DNA from: Janthinobacterium saanense
GTDB lineage: Bacteria; Pseudomonadota; Gammaproteobacteria; Burkholderiales; Burkholderiaceae_D
Length of the DNA: 52,115 bases
NCBI RefSeq assembly: GCF_014200675.1
Contig: NZ_JACHCI010000031.1
Span: forward strand, 1 to 52,115
Direction of reading: 5' to 3'
Below, in pieces: positions 23,727-31,998 of this stretch (its first letter is position 1; each line of letters starts with the position of its first letter). Position numbers and translations under genes: made by a program. Under the pieces are notes generated by a model, which made no database searches, was not told where the DNA came from, and saw nothing but the letters and a program-made list of their open reading frames with translations.

Positions 23727-23749
23727 TCGTCTGCTGGAAGGCGACATAA

Positions 23750-23780
23750 AGAGCGGCGTCCTTGGATGCCGCTTTTTTTT
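23750..23780 (+). terminator. Terminator after ihfB
   Basis: AGCGGCGTCC and GGATGCCGCT form a stem with a TT loop, followed by a run of eight T. It closes the cmk-rpsA-ihfB transcript. Confidence 0.9.
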
Positions 23781-23792
23781 GTTAATATGCTG

Positions 23793-23916
23793 GGAACACC
23801 TAACCAAACCTACTGCGCGTCGCGACTTGCGGCCTGCGATGCTCACCGTACTCAAGTACGGTTGCGCTTCTCGGCCACAACTCACTGCCGCTCGCTACGG
23901 TTTTGTTAGGTGTTCC
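23793..23916. repeat. 124-bp imperfect palindrome (MITE- or ERIC-like)
   Basis: The ends GGAACACCTAACCAAACC and GGTTTTGTTAGGTGTTCC are near-perfect inverted repeats, and the centre CACCGTACTCAAGTACGGTTG is itself a hairpin. Between them the arms show further partial pairing, so the whole unit could fold into one long stem. It lies between the ihfB terminator and lapA. I see no coding potential. The size and design resemble ERIC-type or MITE repeats. Confidence 0.8.
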
Positions 23917-23969
23917 AAGTTTGTGTCGTATTGGCACTGGCAATTTTTTTGTACTTTCTGGGCGTATCG

Positions 23970-24275
23970 ATGAAAATTATTACCACCATCGTTGGCTGTG
24001 TTCTTTTCGTCCTGTTCTTCAGTTTTGCGCTGAAGAATGCGCAGGTTGTCGACCTGCATGTTTTCCTCAATTATGAAATTCGCGGCCCCCTGGTCTTGAT
24101 GCTGCTGGGCTTTTTTGTCGCCGGCGCCAGCCTGGGCGTACTGGCCTTGACGCCGACCGTGTTCCGTCATCGCCGCGAAGCGAACAAACAAAAAACCACC
24201 ATTGCCGCGCTGCAAACCGTTAGCACTCCCAGCACTATCCAGCCACAGCCGGATGGCGTGAGCGCACAGGCCTGA
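23970..24275 (+). CDS. lapA: LapA-type membrane protein (DUF1049)
   Basis: A 101-residue protein with two membrane helices, IITTIVGCVLFVLFFSF (about 3-19) and RGPLVLMLLGFFVAGASLGV (about 37-56). Between them KNAQVVDLHVFLNYEI is typical of DUF1049/LapA. The start at ATG 23970 was chosen because the upstream extension runs into the palindromic repeat. LapA works with LapB in control of lipopolysaccharide synthesis, through FtsH and LpxC in E. coli. It is adjacent to lapB, as in most proteobacteria. Confidence 0.88.
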   Translation: MKIITTIVGCVLFVLFFSFALKNAQVVDLHVFLNYEIRGPLVLMLLGFFVAGASLGVLALTPTVFRHRREANKQKTTIAALQTVSTPSTIQPQPDGVSAQA

Positions 24276-24316
24276 GCGCAGGCACATTCTTACTCTTACT
24301 CGAACAAAAATAACGC

Positions 24317-25492
24317 ATGGAATATGAACTCTGGTGGCTCTTGGGCATCCCCGTGTTTTTTGCACTGGGCTGGATCGCCGCGCGCGTAGACATCCATCAA
24401 CTGGTGTCGGAATCGCGCAGCCTGCCCCGCAATTACTTCAAGGGCTTGAGTTTCCTGCTCAATGAACAGCACGACAAGGCGATCGACGCCTTTATCGAAG
24501 TGGTCAAGCTCGATCCTGAATCGGTCGATATGCACTTTGCCCTGGGTAATCTGTTCCGCCGCCGTGGCGAAACGGAGCGGGCCATCCGCGTCCATCAGAA
24601 CTTGCTGGCGCGGCCAGACTTGCCGCTGGAACAGCAAGGGCACGCAGCTTACGAGCTGGGCATGGATTACCTGAAAGCAGGCTTGCTGGACCGTGCCGAA
24701 GAAACCTTTAATGGCCTGGTCGAGACGCAATATGCCGTACAGGCGCGCCGCGCGTTGCTGGAAATTTACCAGCGCGAAAAAGAATGGCCGCGCGCCATCA
24801 AGGCGGCGCAAGGCTTGCAAGAGTCGGGCGCCGGTGCTCGCCAAAAAGAAATCGCCCAGTTCTATTGTGAGCTGGCGCATGATGCGCTGGTGCATCTGAA
24901 GCCGGACGACGCCATGCCGCTGCTGGAAAAAGCGCTGGAAACGGACCGCAAGAGCGTGCGCGCCACCATCCTTACCGGTGATGTGCTGCTGGCGCGCGGC
25001 GACGTGGAAGGCGCTTTGATGACCTGGCGCCGGGTGGAGCAGCAAAGCGTGCCGCATGTGGCCCTGGTGGCGCAGCGCCTGATGGATGGCTACACGAAAC
25101 TGGGCCGCCCGCAGGAAGGCGTGAACCTGCTGCGCTCCTACCTGGAAGAAGCGTCGTCTATCGATTTGATCGAAGTGGTGTTCAAGGCGGTGATCGAGCT
25201 TGATGGTGTGGATGCTGCCAAGCAACTAGTCAGCGCCGAATTGCGCCGTACGCCGACCCTGCTGGGCCTGGATAAATTGCTGGAAGCGCGCATGATGGAC
25301 GCCCCGGCGGCCATCTGGTCGGAGCTGTCGATGGTGAAAAACCTGGTGCACGGCTACACGCAAAAACTGGCCCGCTACCAGTGCAGCCATTGCGGCTTCA
25401 AGGCGCGCCAGTTCTACTGGCACTGCCCGGGCTGCAACAAGTGGGAAACCTACCCACCGCGCCGTACCGAAGAACTCAATGTCATGAACTAA
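24317..25492 (+). CDS. lapB: Lipopolysaccharide assembly protein B
   Basis: A 391-residue LapB/YciM homologue. One N-terminal membrane anchor (WWLLGIPVFFALGWIAA, about 6-22) is followed by cytoplasmic TPR repeats, for example KGLSFLLNEQHDKAIDAFIE and LGNLFRRRGETERAIRVHQN. The C-terminal rubredoxin-like zinc site is complete: YQCSHCGF and HCPGCNKWET. LapB acts as an adaptor for FtsH-dependent degradation of LpxC, balancing LPS and phospholipid synthesis. It lies 41 bases after lapA and upstream of ugd and rfaE1, which supply LPS sugars, so the group forms an envelope module. Confidence 0.95.
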   Translation: MEYELWWLLGIPVFFALGWIAARVDIHQLVSESRSLPRNYFKGLSFLLNEQHDKAIDAFIEVVKLDPESVDMHFALGNLFRRRGETERAIRVHQNLLARPDLPLEQQGHAAYELGMDYLKAGLLDRAEETFNGLVETQYAVQARRALLEIYQREKEWPRAIKAAQGLQESGAGARQKEIAQFYCELAHDALVHLKPDDAMPLLEKALETDRKSVRATILTGDVLLARGDVEGALMTWRRVEQQSVPHVALVAQRLMDGYTKLGRPQEGVNLLRSYLEEASSIDLIEVVFKAVIELDGVDAAKQLVSAELRRTPTLLGLDKLLEARMMDAPAAIWSELSMVKNLVHGYTQKLARYQCSHCGFKARQFYWHCPGCNKWETYPPRRTEELNVMN

Positions 25493-25495
25493 GCC

Positions 25496-25529
25496 TACCC
25501 GTCCCATGCCCCAGGCATCGGGGCGGGTA
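25496..25529 (+). terminator. Possible terminator after lapB
   Basis: TACCCGTCCC and GGGGCGGGTA can form a 10-bp stem (one G-T) around a 14-base loop. No T run follows, so termination efficiency is doubtful. Confidence 0.4.
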
Positions 25530-25568
25530 CTTGTATGTAACACAGAATATTATTAACACGGCAATCCA

Positions 25569-26936
25569 ATGAAAATCACCATTATCGGCACCGGCTATGT
25601 GGGCCTCGTTACGGGCGCTTGCCTGGCAGAACTGGGCAATGACGTCTTTTGCCTCGACCTCGACGAAAAGAAGGTCGCTCTGCTCAACAGCGGCGGCATC
25701 CCCATCCATGAGCCTGGCCTGGAAGAAGTCGTGGCGCGCAACCGCGCTGCCGGCCGCCTGCACTTTTCCACCAACGTGGAAGCCGCTGCCGCCCACGGCG
25801 TGCTGCAATTTATCGCCGTCGGCACGCCGCCCGACGAAGACGGTTCGGCCGACTTGCAATACGTGGTCGCCGCCGCCCGTGGCATCGGCAAATACATGAA
25901 CGAGTACAAGGTGATCGTCGACAAGTCGACGGTGCCTGTGGGCACGGCAGAAAAAGTACGCGCCGCCATCCAGGGCGAACTGGACGCGCGTGGCGTGGGC
26001 GCTACCTTCTCGGTGGCGTCGAACCCGGAATTTCTCAAGGAAGGCGCAGCCGTCGAAGACTTCATGCGCCCGGACCGTATCGTCATCGGCGTCGACTCCA
26101 CGCCCGAAGGCGAGCGCGCCCGCGATTTGCTCAAAACCCTGTACGCGCCGTTCAACCGCAACCACGAACGCACTTACTGGATGGATGTGCGCTCGGCCGA
26201 ATTCACGAAATACGCGGCCAACGCCATGCTGGCCACGCGCATCTCCTTCATGAATGAACTGGCCAACCTGGCTGACAAGGTGGGTGTGGATATCGAAGCG
26301 GTGCGCCACGGCATCGGTTCGGACCCGCGCATCGGCCACAGCTTCCTGTACGCCGGCTGCGGCTACGGCGGTTCCTGCTTCCCGAAAGACGTGCAGGCGC
26401 TCGAGCGCACGGCGCGCGGCTATGGCCAGGAATTGCTGATACTGCGCGCGGTGGAAGCGGTCAACGACAAGCAAAAGCAGGTGCTGGGAGAAAAAGTGGT
26501 CAAGCGTTTCGGCGCGGATCTGTCCGGCCGGCATTTTGCCGTGTGGGGCCTGGCGTTCAAGCCCAACACGGACGATATGCGCGAAGCGTCGGCCCGCGTC
26601 TTGCTGGCCGACTTGCTGGCGCGTGGCGCCACGGTGGCGGTCTACGACCCGGTCGCCATGGCCGAAGCCAAACGCGTGCTGCAACTGGACCTGACGCCCG
26701 AGCAGCTGGCCAAGGTACGCTTTGCTGACAGCCCGCTCGATGCCTTGACCGACGCTGATGCGCTGGCCATCGTGACCGAATGGAAAGCCTTCCGCAGCCC
26801 TGATTTCGAACAGATCAAGACGCGTTTGAAGCAGGCGGTGATCTTTGACGGCCGTAACCTGTTCGAGCCGGCCGTCATGGTCGAGGCTGGTATCGAATAT
26901 CACGGGATCGGTCGCTCGATCCTGACGCGCGCATGA
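25569..26936 (+). CDS. ugd: UDP-glucose 6-dehydrogenase
   Basis: A 455-residue UDP-glucose/GDP-mannose dehydrogenase family member. The N-terminal NAD site is IIGTGYVGLVTGACLAELG (4-22). VIVDKSTVPVGTAEKVR and SNPEFLKEGAAVEDFMRPDR are diagnostic, and the catalytic Cys270 lies in GYGGSCFPKDVQALE. The C-terminal UDP-binding domain has WGLAFKPNTDDMREA. It oxidises UDP-glucose to UDP-glucuronate for LPS modification or exopolysaccharide. The stop overlaps the rfaE1 start as ATGA (26933-26936), showing translational coupling to heptose synthesis. Confidence 0.95.
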   Translation: MKITIIGTGYVGLVTGACLAELGNDVFCLDLDEKKVALLNSGGIPIHEPGLEEVVARNRAAGRLHFSTNVEAAAAHGVLQFIAVGTPPDEDGSADLQYVVAAARGIGKYMNEYKVIVDKSTVPVGTAEKVRAAIQGELDARGVGATFSVASNPEFLKEGAAVEDFMRPDRIVIGVDSTPEGERARDLLKTLYAPFNRNHERTYWMDVRSAEFTKYAANAMLATRISFMNELANLADKVGVDIEAVRHGIGSDPRIGHSFLYAGCGYGGSCFPKDVQALERTARGYGQELLILRAVEAVNDKQKQVLGEKVVKRFGADLSGRHFAVWGLAFKPNTDDMREASARVLLADLLARGATVAVYDPVAMAEAKRVLQLDLTPEQLAKVRFADSPLDALTDADALAIVTEWKAFRSPDFEQIKTRLKQAVIFDGRNLFEPAVMVEAGIEYHGIGRSILTRA

Positions 26937-27877
26937 GCGCCCGCGACATGATCGCGCCAGCGACTCTGGCAGAAGTGCGTCTGCTGGTGGTGGGCGACGT
27001 GATGCTGGACCGTTACTGGTTTGGCGACGTCAGCCGTATTTCGCCGGAAGCGCCGGTGCCCATCGTGCGCATCGAAAAGCGTGAAGAGCGCCTGGGCGGC
27101 GCCGCCAACGTGGCGCGCAATGCGGCCGCGCTGGGTGCACAGACCAGCTTGCTGGGCGTGGTGGGTGACGACGAGGCTGGCAGCCAGGTCGAGCGGCTGC
27201 TGGTCAGCGATGGCATTCACAGCTATCTGCAGCGCGACGCGGCCATTTCCACCATCATCAAGCTGCGCGTGATCGGGCGCCAGCAGCAAATGCTGCGCAT
27301 CGATTTCGAGGAAGCGCCCAGCGATACGGTGTTGCGTGACAAATTAGTGCAATTCAATGCCTTGCTGCCCAACTATGATGTGGTGATCCTGTCGGACTAC
27401 GCCAAGGGCAGCCTGGTGAACGTGGCCGAGATGATCAAGGCGGCCCGTGCGGCTGGCAAGATCGTCATGGTCGACCCAAAAGGCGACGATTTCTCGCGTT
27501 ATGCGGGCGCGTCAGTGCTCACTCCGAACAAATCCGAATTGCGCCGCATTATCGGCAACTGGAGCACGGAAGAGCAGCTCACGCAACGCGCACAGCAGGT
27601 GCGCGCCGACCTGGGCCTGGACGCCTTGCTGCTGACCCGTTCTGAAGAAGGCATGAGCTTGTACACGGCCGATGAAGTGGTGCACATGCCCACCGATGCG
27701 CGCGAAGTGTTCGACGTTTCCGGTGCCGGCGACACGGTGATCGCCACCATGGCCGCCATGCTGGGCGCTGGCATGGGCCTGGGCGACGCCGTGCGCACGG
27801 CCAACCGCGCCGGCGGTATCGTCGTCGGCAAGCTGGGCACGGCCACCGTGACCCGCGACGAGCTGTTCCCGCAATAA
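26933..27877 (+). CDS. rfaE1: D-glycero-beta-D-manno-heptose-7-phosphate kinase
   Basis: A 314-residue PfkB/ribokinase-family kinase. LLVVGDVMLDRYWFGDVSRI (about 14-33) and RLGGAANVARNAAALGA (about 53-69) are typical of RfaE domain I (HldA). FDVSGAGDTVIATMAAML near residue 262 holds the catalytic Asp of the PfkB signature. The nucleotidyltransferase half found in fused E. coli HldE is absent, so a separate RfaE2 should be encoded elsewhere. It phosphorylates heptose-7-phosphate at C1 for inner-core LPS. It is cotranscribed with ugd and closed by the hairpin at 27891-27918. Confidence 0.92.
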   Translation: MSARDMIAPATLAEVRLLVVGDVMLDRYWFGDVSRISPEAPVPIVRIEKREERLGGAANVARNAAALGAQTSLLGVVGDDEAGSQVERLLVSDGIHSYLQRDAAISTIIKLRVIGRQQQMLRIDFEEAPSDTVLRDKLVQFNALLPNYDVVILSDYAKGSLVNVAEMIKAARAAGKIVMVDPKGDDFSRYAGASVLTPNKSELRRIIGNWSTEEQLTQRAQQVRADLGLDALLLTRSEEGMSLYTADEVVHMPTDAREVFDVSGAGDTVIATMAAMLGAGMGLGDAVRTANRAGGIVVGKLGTATVTRDELFPQ

Positions 27878-27890
27878 ACTTCCCCTCACT

Positions 27891-27918
27891 CTGCGCCGGA
27901 TCGCTTGATCTGGCGCAG
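27891..27918 (+). terminator. Terminator after rfaE1
   Basis: CTGCGCCGGATC and GATCTGGCGCAG form a 12-bp stem (one mismatch or wobble) with a GCTT loop. A weak T tract (TTTT) follows after eight bases. Confidence 0.6.
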
Positions 27919-28063
27919 GGCCTGCTTTTCCGCACGACCTCAATCTTGTCAACCAACTCACGCTGTGGCCGTTAAAGCCATAAGGCGCTGTCCTTCCTTG
28001 CGTTCGAGTGAGCTTGAAATAATGTTGTTAACGATGTTTGACACCACTTCATGGAGAGATCAT

Positions 28064-28609
28064 ATGTTCAAGAAATTATTGCTGGCGGTCATTACCTTGA
28101 TCGCGACGATGGGCTTTGCGTTTGCCCAGGTCGACGTCAACAAGGCTGACCAGGCGGCGCTCGACGGCGTCAAGGGCATCGGCCCTGTGACATCGAAGGC
28201 TATCGTGGATGAACGCGCCAAGGGCGGTCCTTTCAAGGATTGGGCCGATTTTGAAAGCAGGGTCAAAGGTGTGGGGCCGAAAAGTTCGGTAAAACTGTCG
28301 GAAGCGGGCTTGCAAGTGAATGGCCAGGCCAAGTCCGGCGCGCCAGCTGCCCCGGCTGCTGCCAAGTCCACTGCGGCCAAGGCTGCACCGAAGGCGGCGG
28401 CTGCCGCCACTGCGGCGGCGCCTGCGGTCGCTGACACCGCTGCCGCACCAGCCAAGACAGCGGCTGAAACGAAGAAAGAAGCGGCTGCTGCCAAAAAAGA
28501 AGCCAAGAAAGAGGCAAAAGCTGCCAAGGCCGCCGCTGCCGCTGCCGCCAAGAAAGATGGCACGGTGGCTGCTGCCGATGCAAAGACCCCAGCCACCGAT
28601 AAAAAGTAA
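28064..28609 (+). CDS. Secreted helix-hairpin-helix protein with H1-like tail
   Basis: A 181-residue protein starting at ATG 28064 behind GGAGAGATCAT. Residues 1-22 are a signal peptide (MFKKLLLAVITLIATMGFAF). Residues 23-85 are a ComEA-type helix-hairpin-helix domain: VDVNKADQAALDGVKGIGPV, then FKDWADFESRVKGVGPKSS. The remaining 95 residues are almost only Ala, Lys, Pro, Glu and Thr (KKEAKKEAKAAKAAAAAAAK), resembling histone H1-like or AlgP tails. Short secreted HhH proteins are relatives of the DNA-uptake receptor ComEA, so periplasmic DNA binding is plausible. The tail would add charge-based DNA contacts. It is monocistronic with a strong terminator. Confidence 0.8.
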   Translation: MFKKLLLAVITLIATMGFAFAQVDVNKADQAALDGVKGIGPVTSKAIVDERAKGGPFKDWADFESRVKGVGPKSSVKLSEAGLQVNGQAKSGAPAAPAAAKSTAAKAAPKAAAAATAAAPAVADTAAAPAKTAAETKKEAAAAKKEAKKEAKAAKAAAAAAAKKDGTVAAADAKTPATDKK

Positions 28610-28670
28610 GTTGCTCCTGGCATGCTGCGTGGTGGTGCCGCGCAGCAGCTGTAGTTCAGGACTCACTACA

Positions 28671-28700
28671 CCCGCACAGTACCGGCCGTGCGGGTTTTTT
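28671..28700 (+). terminator. Terminator after HhH protein gene
   Basis: CCCGCAC and GTGCGGG form the stem, followed by TTTTTTT. It also separates the convergent LysR gene. Confidence 0.85.
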
Positions 28701-29620
28701 TATGGCCTATCGGCTTGCAAGCCTGGCGGCACATGCTCGCGCAAGGTATCGATCACCAGGCGCAGGCGCGCCGTCATGGCGCGCGACGCGGGCCAGGCCG
28801 CGTACAAGGGCATGCCCGCAGTTGCATACGGTTCCAATACCATCTGCAGACGGCCACTGGCTAGCGCGGTTTCCACCAGCCACCGGGGCAATTGCGCCAG
28901 TCCATGACCGGCCAGCGCCGCTTGGGCGACGGCTTCCAGATGGCCCAGCCGCAGCCGCGAGGTGATCGCCACGTCGCGCAGCTTTCCCTGCTGATCCTGG
29001 AATTTCCACGCTTCCGGGCGGCCATCGCGCAGCATGGCGATGCAGGCGTGCCGGTCCAGCTCATCGGGCGTGGCCGGCGCGCCGTGCTGCGCCAGGTACG
29101 CTGGCGCGGCACACACGGCCAAGTGCTGCACCCCCAACTGGCGCGCCGCCAGGTTGGCGCTGTCCTGCAATAAACCGATGCGCACGGCCAGGTCGCAGCC
29201 TTCTTCGGCAAAGTCGACGGGGCGGTTGGAAAACTGCGCCTCGATGGACAGCGCCGGATACTGCGCCGCCAGTTGCAGCAGCAGCGGCATGACCCAGTCG
29301 CGGCCCAGCAGCACGGGCACGGTGATGCGCAGCCGGCCCGCAGGCTGGCTGCGCCGCTCGGCCAGGCCCGCTTCCGCCTGCTCCAGTTCGCGCAGGGCGC
29401 GCAGGCAACTGTCGTGAAAGGCCAGTCCCTCGTCCGTCAGCGACAGGCTGCGCGTGGTGCGGTGAAACAGGCGCACGTCCAGCCTTTGCTCCAGGCGGGC
29501 CACGGCCTTGCCTACGCTGGACGGCGACATGCCCAGCTGCTGCGCGGCGCGGCTGAAGCTGCCCGCTTCGACCGCCTGCACGAAGGCGCGTATGCCGGCA
29601 AAGCGTTCATTGGAGATCAT
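28700..29620 (-). CDS. LysR-family regulator of the adjacent MFS gene
   Basis: A 306-residue LysR-type regulator. The N-terminal winged HTH reads FVQAVEAGSFSRAAQQLGMS (about 13-32) and continues PSSVGKAVARLEQRLDVRLF, then HRTTRSLSLTDEG. The C-terminal effector-binding domain begins RLRITVPVLLGRDWV. Its similarity in the IEAQFSNRPVDFAEEGCDLAVRIG stretch is with the regulators of quinone or drug-responsive genes (DsdA/AaeR-like group). It diverges from the DHA2 transporter at 29744 with 123 bp between; the inverted repeat at 29647-29667 is a plausible operator. Regulation of the transporter by this protein is inferred from position. Confidence 0.9.
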   Translation of the reverse strand: MISNERFAGIRAFVQAVEAGSFSRAAQQLGMSPSSVGKAVARLEQRLDVRLFHRTTRSLSLTDEGLAFHDSCLRALRELEQAEAGLAERRSQPAGRLRITVPVLLGRDWVMPLLLQLAAQYPALSIEAQFSNRPVDFAEEGCDLAVRIGLLQDSANLAARQLGVQHLAVCAAPAYLAQHGAPATPDELDRHACIAMLRDGRPEAWKFQDQQGKLRDVAITSRLRLGHLEAVAQAALAGHGLAQLPRWLVETALASGRLQMVLEPYATAGMPLYAAWPASRAMTARLRLVIDTLREHVPPGLQADRP

Positions 29621-29646
29621 GGCGAGTCCTTGTGGTCGTTGATTCG

Positions 29647-29667
29647 ATCATTCTAGTATCAAATGAT
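29647..29667. promoter_or_regulatory. LysR operator candidate
   Basis: ATCATT, nine bases, then AATGAT is an inverted repeat of the T-N11-A type in the LysR/MFS divergent region. GATCATTGA recurs at about 29721-29729 nearer the transporter start. Confidence 0.4.
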
Positions 29668-29743
29668 AGGAAGGAGTGGCTTGACTGGCGCTTATCAGTC
29701 GCAGATAGAATCATCCGTCTGATCATTGAAGAGCGGAGTAGCC

Positions 29744-31147
29744 ATGAACAACCATATCGAGAGTCGCCGCCGCTGGCTGGCCCTGGCCGGTATCGCCATC
29801 GCCAGCTTTCTCGGTTGCATCGACTTTACTATCGTCAACACCGCCATCCCGGCCATCCAGGGGCAATTGAGCGCCAGTGTGGACCAGGTGCAATGGGTGG
29901 TCACGGTGTTCGTGATGGCCTTGTCGGCCTGCATGGTGGCCGCCGGCCGCCTGGCCGACTTGCTGGGCCGGCGCCGTTTGCTGTATCTGGGCATGCTGGT
30001 GTTCGGCCTGGCCTCGCTGGGTGCGGGCCTGGCGTCTTCGATTGCCATCCTGATCGCCTGGCGTTTGGTGCAGGGCGTGGCATGCGCCGCCTTGTACACC
30101 ACCTCGGCGGCCATCGTCGCCCATGCATTTCCGGAAAGCGAACGGGGCAGGGCGCTGGGCCTGCTATTTGCCGCCAATGGCCTGGGCCTGGCCGTTGGCC
30201 CCGTGGCGGGTGGTTTGCTGGTAGCCAGCCTGGGCTGGCGTTCCGTGTTCCTGCTTAACGTGCCCTTGATCGTCATCGCCTTCATGCTGTGCCTGGGCCG
30301 GGTGGCGGAATCGCGCGGCGAAGAAGGACGGCAGCGCTTTGACGCGGCGGGTTTTGTCTTGCTGGCATTGGCCTTGCCGTGTCTGCTGCTGGCCATCGGC
30401 CAGGGCGGGTCATGGGGCTGGACCTCGCTTGCCACGGTGGGTACGGCTGGCCTGGCGCTGGTCTTGCTGCTGGCCTTTGTGTGGGTAGAACGCATGGTGG
30501 CCGTGCCCTTGCTGCAAATGACCTTATTCGCGAATGGCCGCTTCTTGCTGGCCAGCCTGGCAAACTTTTCGCTGGCCTTTTTTTATTGCGCCGCCTTCTT
30601 CTTGCTGCCCCTGTATCTGGGCGAAGTGCGTGGACAGGGCAGCAGCCAGATCGGCTGGCTGCTGTTGCCGATCACGGCCGTGATGGCGCTGGTATCGCCG
30701 CAGGCAGGCCGCGCCGCAGACCGTTTTGGCACGGCGCCGCTGCTGGCGGCAGGTTTCGTGTTCCTGACGCTGTCGGCCGCCATGCAGGCCGCTTTTGTGC
30801 AAGATAGCAGCTGGACCTGGGTGGTGGTGGCGCTGGCCTGCATGGGCATAGGCTGGGGTTGTATTTTGGGGCCGGCCACGGTGGCGGCGCTGGCGTCTGT
30901 TCCACCGCAGCTGGCTGGCGTGGCCATGGGCGCCGCCTGGACCTTGCACAATGTGGGCGCGGCGCTGGGGCTGACGATCGCCACCGTCGTGTTCCAGGCA
31001 GCAGGCGGCAAGACAGCCTTTTTATTGGGTTTTCAAGCCGCCTTCTGGCTGCTGCTTATGCTCAGTCTGCTGACTCTGGCTTGTTTGCTGCCGGGGCTGT
31101 GGCAGGCGCGGGGCGCCAGGGCGCCAGCAACTGGCCAGCCAGGCTGA
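29744..31147 (+). CDS. DHA2-type MFS drug efflux transporter
   Basis: A 467-residue transporter with about 14 predicted membrane helices. The N-terminal half has DFTIVNTAIPAIQGQL, which is the motif D1 region of the DHA2 (EmrB/QacA) family, and AAGRLADLLGRRRLLYLG (motif A, about 63-80). VQGVACAALYTTSAAIVAHA holds motif B, and GLAVGPVAGGLLVASLGWR motif C, which is typical of drug/proton antiporters. ATG 29744 is behind GCGGAG. The substrate is unknown. The 3' end overlaps the convergent sterol desaturase-like gene by 86 bases. Confidence 0.92.
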   Translation: MNNHIESRRRWLALAGIAIASFLGCIDFTIVNTAIPAIQGQLSASVDQVQWVVTVFVMALSACMVAAGRLADLLGRRRLLYLGMLVFGLASLGAGLASSIAILIAWRLVQGVACAALYTTSAAIVAHAFPESERGRALGLLFAANGLGLAVGPVAGGLLVASLGWRSVFLLNVPLIVIAFMLCLGRVAESRGEEGRQRFDAAGFVLLALALPCLLLAIGQGGSWGWTSLATVGTAGLALVLLLAFVWVERMVAVPLLQMTLFANGRFLLASLANFSLAFFYCAAFFLLPLYLGEVRGQGSSQIGWLLLPITAVMALVSPQAGRAADRFGTAPLLAAGFVFLTLSAAMQAAFVQDSSWTWVVVALACMGIGWGCILGPATVAALASVPPQLAGVAMGAAWTLHNVGAALGLTIATVVFQAAGGKTAFLLGFQAAFWLLLMLSLLTLACLLPGLWQARGARAPATGQPG

Positions 31148-31922
31148 CCGGCATTTCTGCCTCGATGCCGCAGGCGCTGGGCCATGCACGCGGCAAGTGG
31201 TGCGTGCCGAAGAGGCGGTCCAGCACCGGCAGGGTGGACGCGTAGTTGCGGTTGATATGGTCGTATTTGCTATGATGCCAGTGATGGAAGGCGGGCGTGG
31301 CCACCAGCCATTCCAGCGGGCCGAAGCGCCAGCGCAGGTTGGCGTGGATAAAGAAGCCCCACACTGTGCCGACCAGTAACAGCAGCACGGGCGCCGCGCT
31401 GCCGGCCGCGCCGGGACCGGCCAGGCCCAGCAGATATAAAGGCGTCAGACCAAACAAACGCGTGACGATCATGTCCACTGGATGGGTGCGCGTATTGGCC
31501 AGGAAATACAGGTGTTCGGTGCTGTGGTGGACGGCGTGAAAGCGCCACAGCCATGGGATTTCATGGCTGAGCCTATGTCCCCAGTAAGTACCGACTTCGC
31601 CGATCAGCAAGCCCAGCAGAAGCTTGGCCCACAGCGGCAGGCCGGCCAGGGTGGCGGGGACGGCTTCCGGCAGCAAGCGTTGTCCGGCTACCGCGATCAG
31701 CGCCAGGGGCACGGCCAGCAAGATGGCCGGCAGCAGGCTGCTGAGGAAATAAAAGCCCAGGTCGCTGAACAGTTCGCTTTTCGAGCGTCCCGCGTGGCGC
31801 TGGCCGAAAAAGCGCTCCAGCGGCACGAACAGCAAAGTCAGCACCACCAGCCACAGGCTCAGGCGCACCACATCCACGGCCAGGCCGGGCAGGTGTTGTT
31901 GTATCGATTGCAGCAAGCTCAT
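31062..31922 (-). CDS. Sterol desaturase-family membrane di-iron hydroxylase
   Basis: This 286-residue protein (ATG 31922) belongs to the fatty acid hydroxylase superfamily. The histidine boxes for a di-iron centre are all present: HRLSHE (about 116-121), HAVHHS (about 130-135) and HHWHHSKYDHINRNY (about 213-227). At least three hydrophobic segments precede them (LSLWLVVLTLLFVPLE, FLSSLLPAILLAVPLALIAV, LLLGLLIGEVGTYW). It should hydroxylate or desaturate a lipid at the inner membrane; the substrate cannot be read. Its last 29 codons lie antisense to the MFS transporter end. Confidence 0.88.
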   Translation of the reverse strand: MSLLQSIQQHLPGLAVDVVRLSLWLVVLTLLFVPLERFFGQRHAGRSKSELFSDLGFYFLSSLLPAILLAVPLALIAVAGQRLLPEAVPATLAGLPLWAKLLLGLLIGEVGTYWGHRLSHEIPWLWRFHAVHHSTEHLYFLANTRTHPVDMIVTRLFGLTPLYLLGLAGPGAAGSAAPVLLLLVGTVWGFFIHANLRWRFGPLEWLVATPAFHHWHHSKYDHINRNYASTLPVLDRLFGTHHLPRAWPSACGIEAEMPVSLAGQLLAPWRPAPATAPAANKPESAD

Positions 31923-31946
31923 GGGATGGTGGTGGAAGATCAATGT

Positions 31947-31979
31947 AAAAAATCCGGACGGGCTAAGCCGGTCCGGATC
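31947..31979 (-). terminator. Terminator after PEP-CTERM gene
   Basis: On the minus strand, TCCGGAC and GTCCGGA flank an inner GGC/GCC pairing, and TTTTTT follows. Confidence 0.85.
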
Positions 31980-31998
31980 TCATCAATACAGCAAACGA

